NCBI GenBank assembly: GCA_964396595.1
Contig: CAYNFR010000007.1
Span: forward strand, 35,150 to 99,149
Length of the DNA stretch: 64,000 nt
Reading direction: 5' to 3'
Source: CAYNFR01 sp964396595
Lineage (GTDB): Bacteria; Bacteroidota; Bacteroidia; Chitinophagales; Saprospiraceae
Positions 62,620 through 64,000 of this stretch are shown piece by piece. How positions within the stretch are numbered: the stretch's first letter is position 1; each line of letters starts with the position of its first letter. The notes beneath the pieces are model-generated. The model had not been told where the DNA came from, did no database searches, and worked only from the letters and a program-made list of their open reading frames with translations. The position numbers and the translations under genes were made by a program.

Positions 62620-63744
62620 TCAATCGATCCTCACCTCAAGTATCTCAAATGCAATCTTACTTTCATCATACTCCGGATTATTTGGATTGCTTGTAGAGAT
62701 GATAATACCCTCAGGTATAATCTCCATCATAGTACCCACATACTGTGTACGACCATTTAATTTAATCTCCCCCATCAGCGCAAAATCCCTATCATATACC
62801 ATGATTGAAAAATCGTTAGTATATTGCAATTCAAGGTGGCTCCTTACTGTAGCATCCGGATTGGGTATTATATAAACTCGATAGTATAGTTTTCGATACT
62901 TATCATAATAGATATTGCTATAACGCCCATTCTTCACATAGGTATTCATCGGATCAAGACCATCGATATATTCGAACCGATCATATTCACTTTTCTGCAC
63001 TTTTAGCACTTGAGTCTCTTTAACTCCGGGCATTGCAACCGATAAATAAGGACTTGACCACCAGGAGTGGACTATTTGATCCTGTGGGCCTTGACATGAC
63101 ACAACTCCATATGTTCTACATTCATGATCAGCAAACACATCAGCGTTATAATATTGTTGCGATAGATAAACTGAGTCATTCTTGTCAATCAAGACACCTA
63201 TGGGCACGTTATTGAGCAAGGAAGCATCTATCTTATTGCCCATCCGATAAAGTTTTTGAGGATGCAACCGCGCATTTTCAAAATGGTATAAATCATCTCT
63301 CGCAAACGAACTCACGTTTGTTTTTGTACTATTATACGTCGCTGTATTAATTTGAAAACTAATCTGTCTTAATGCTGTTGCCTCTTCAAACTTATCCGCT
63401 CGATAGACAGAAGGTGTATTCCCATCAACATAATAAAAAACATCATCCAAAATACTGAACCCATATATTTTGCCAATACTATTAGGCCCTTCTTTCGGAA
63501 TACTGACCGTATGGGTGATCGCCTCCTTTACAATATCCAGCTCATAAATAATGTTACGATCCCTATCTAGATAATAGCATATATCCTCAGTTGTCGGATG
63601 ACATTTAAAACAGTAACTGAATAAAGGAAAGTGGGCAGGGACGTCAATACTCACTTTCCTTACGGGTGTAAGAACAACTTGACGTACGTCATTCGTACAC
63701 CCTAGCAGTAGTATTATTACAATAAAAGTAATAAATACCCGCAT
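62620..63744 (-). CDS. DUF4221-like lipoprotein
   Basis: 374 aa. A lipoprotein signal with LLGC lipobox opens the protein. The body has beta-propeller-like repeats (IYGFSILDDVFYYVDGNTPS, VPIGVLIDKNDSVYLSQQYY), typical of the DUF4221/6-bladed propeller family found beside small secreted peptides in Bacteroidota. Two Cys (YCFKCHP) lie in blade one. It begins 3 bases after a 57-aa Cys-rich peptide gene, so the two are one operon. The role is unknown; a partner function for the peptide is inferred from co-translation. Confidence 0.65.
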   Translation of the reverse strand: MRVFITFIVIILLLGCTNDVRQVVLTPVRKVSIDVPAHFPLFSYCFKCHPTTEDICYYLDRDRNIIYELDIVKEAITHTVSIPKEGPNSIGKIYGFSILDDVFYYVDGNTPSVYRADKFEEATALRQISFQINTATYNSTKTNVSSFARDDLYHFENARLHPQKLYRMGNKIDASLLNNVPIGVLIDKNDSVYLSQQYYNADVFADHECRTYGVVSCQGPQDQIVHSWWSSPYLSVAMPGVKETQVLKVQKSEYDRFEYIDGLDPMNTYVKNGRYSNIYYDKYRKLYYRVYIIPNPDATVRSHLELQYTNDFSIMVYDRDFALMGEIKLNGRTQYVGTMMEIIPEGIIISTSNPNNPEYDESKIAFEILEVRID

Positions 63745-63747
63745 ACG

Positions 63748-63921
63748 TTATTGCTCAGGGCATCGGTCTTCACAAACTTCAAATTCCGGTAGACACATCG
63801 ATTCGCCGCCTGGAGTACAATCTAATATGTATTCATCAAAATAAAGCTGCGAATAGCCTGCTGAAGCAGAAAACGCCACAAGACAGCAGATTACTGCCAT
63901 AGACTTAATTGTTTTTTTCAT
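63748..63921 (-). CDS. Small secreted Cys-rich peptide
   Basis: 57 aa from the ATG at 63921. Residues 1-21 form a signal peptide (MKKTIKSMAV start, hydrophobic core, SASA cleavage region). The 35-residue mature part is acidic and holds four Cys at 35, 43, 50 and 54 (C-x7-C-x6-C-x3-C), enough for two disulfides. No NVEALA motif is present, but the position in front of a propeller lipoprotein recalls the NVEALA/6-bladed-propeller pairs of Bacteroidota. It ends 3 bases before the lipoprotein start. I do not recognise a family; it could be a ligand, toxin-like factor or structural peptide. Confidence 0.6.
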   Translation of the reverse strand: MKKTIKSMAVICCLVAFSASAGYSQLYFDEYILDCTPGGESMCLPEFEVCEDRCPEQ

Positions 63922-64000
63922 TGTTAATTAATTGAATGGTTAAAACCCTACTCTCTCAAACGATTTTCGGAACCTCCTTTTTTCATACTCCCACTTTTGG

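Noticed and set aside
1..64000. CRISPR array, prophage, integrase or insertion sequence
   Set aside because: I looked for repeat-spacer structure, transposase and integrase motifs and phage genes on both strands and found none.

Overview
The window comes from the chromosome of a Bacteroidota bacterium, most likely a Saprospiria-type lineage. Supporting signs are the -7 boxes of TAnnTTTG type in front of several genes, secreted proteins with C-terminal type IX secretion (T9SS) sorting domains, a PorW/SprE-type gliding lipoprotein, and families largely restricted to Bacteroidota (HYC_CC_PP, DUF6427-like, DUF4221-like, TIGR04325). The lineage is inferred from gene content, not from a marker phylogeny. 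Most of the window is ordinary chromosome. I see no phage, insertion sequence, CRISPR array or integrase.

Layout. 1-3.1 kb: end of an amidohydrolase, a secreted TPR protein and an RtcB RNA ligase. 3.2-7 kb: a zinc peptidase, then a same-strand metal-type cassette (HYC_CC_PP protein, outer-membrane barrel, double-HMA protein, NHL lipoprotein). 7-13 kb: a 1088-aa secreted M43 protease, a PorT-like barrel and a large helical protein of unknown role. 13.07-13.73 kb: a promoter-to-terminator stretch with no intact gene, probably a decayed gene. 13.8-17.1 kb: pdxA, a membrane protein and a PLP enzyme. 17.4-21 kb: tRNA-Leu, a trans-sulfuration enzyme, split transketolase and HU. 21-25.5 kb: peptide-type ABC importer genes without ATPases. 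25.6-32.4 kb: an SDR epimerase, a HAD protein, an M23 peptidase, PorW/SprE, and a bactofilin/AtpZ trio that normally precedes atpB.

32.9-38.7 kb: a bacilliredoxin and a 1768-aa T9SS-exported modular protein. 39.1-45.7 kb: gltB-gltD (ammonia assimilation) and frr. 45.8-50.5 kb: a methyltransferase, thiL, a 2OG-Fe(II) oxygenase, an esterase and an FKBP isomerase. 50.6 kb: tRNA-Gln with promoter and terminator. 51.5-56.6 kb: a compact operon of ThuA-like protein, propeller/cytochrome c lipoprotein and sulfatase, which looks like a glycan-catabolic unit. 56.8-62.3 kb: a flavin reductase, a long gene-poor gap and an RND pump with its adaptor. 62.6-63.9 kb: a DUF4221-like lipoprotein immediately behind a 57-aa secreted Cys-rich peptide.

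The most interesting loci are the 13.1 kb element, the peptide/lipoprotein pair at the right edge, the metal cassette at 4-7 kb, the importer with enlarged permeases, and the stranded atp accessory genes. Product names rest on motif recognition by eye, since no database search was possible.
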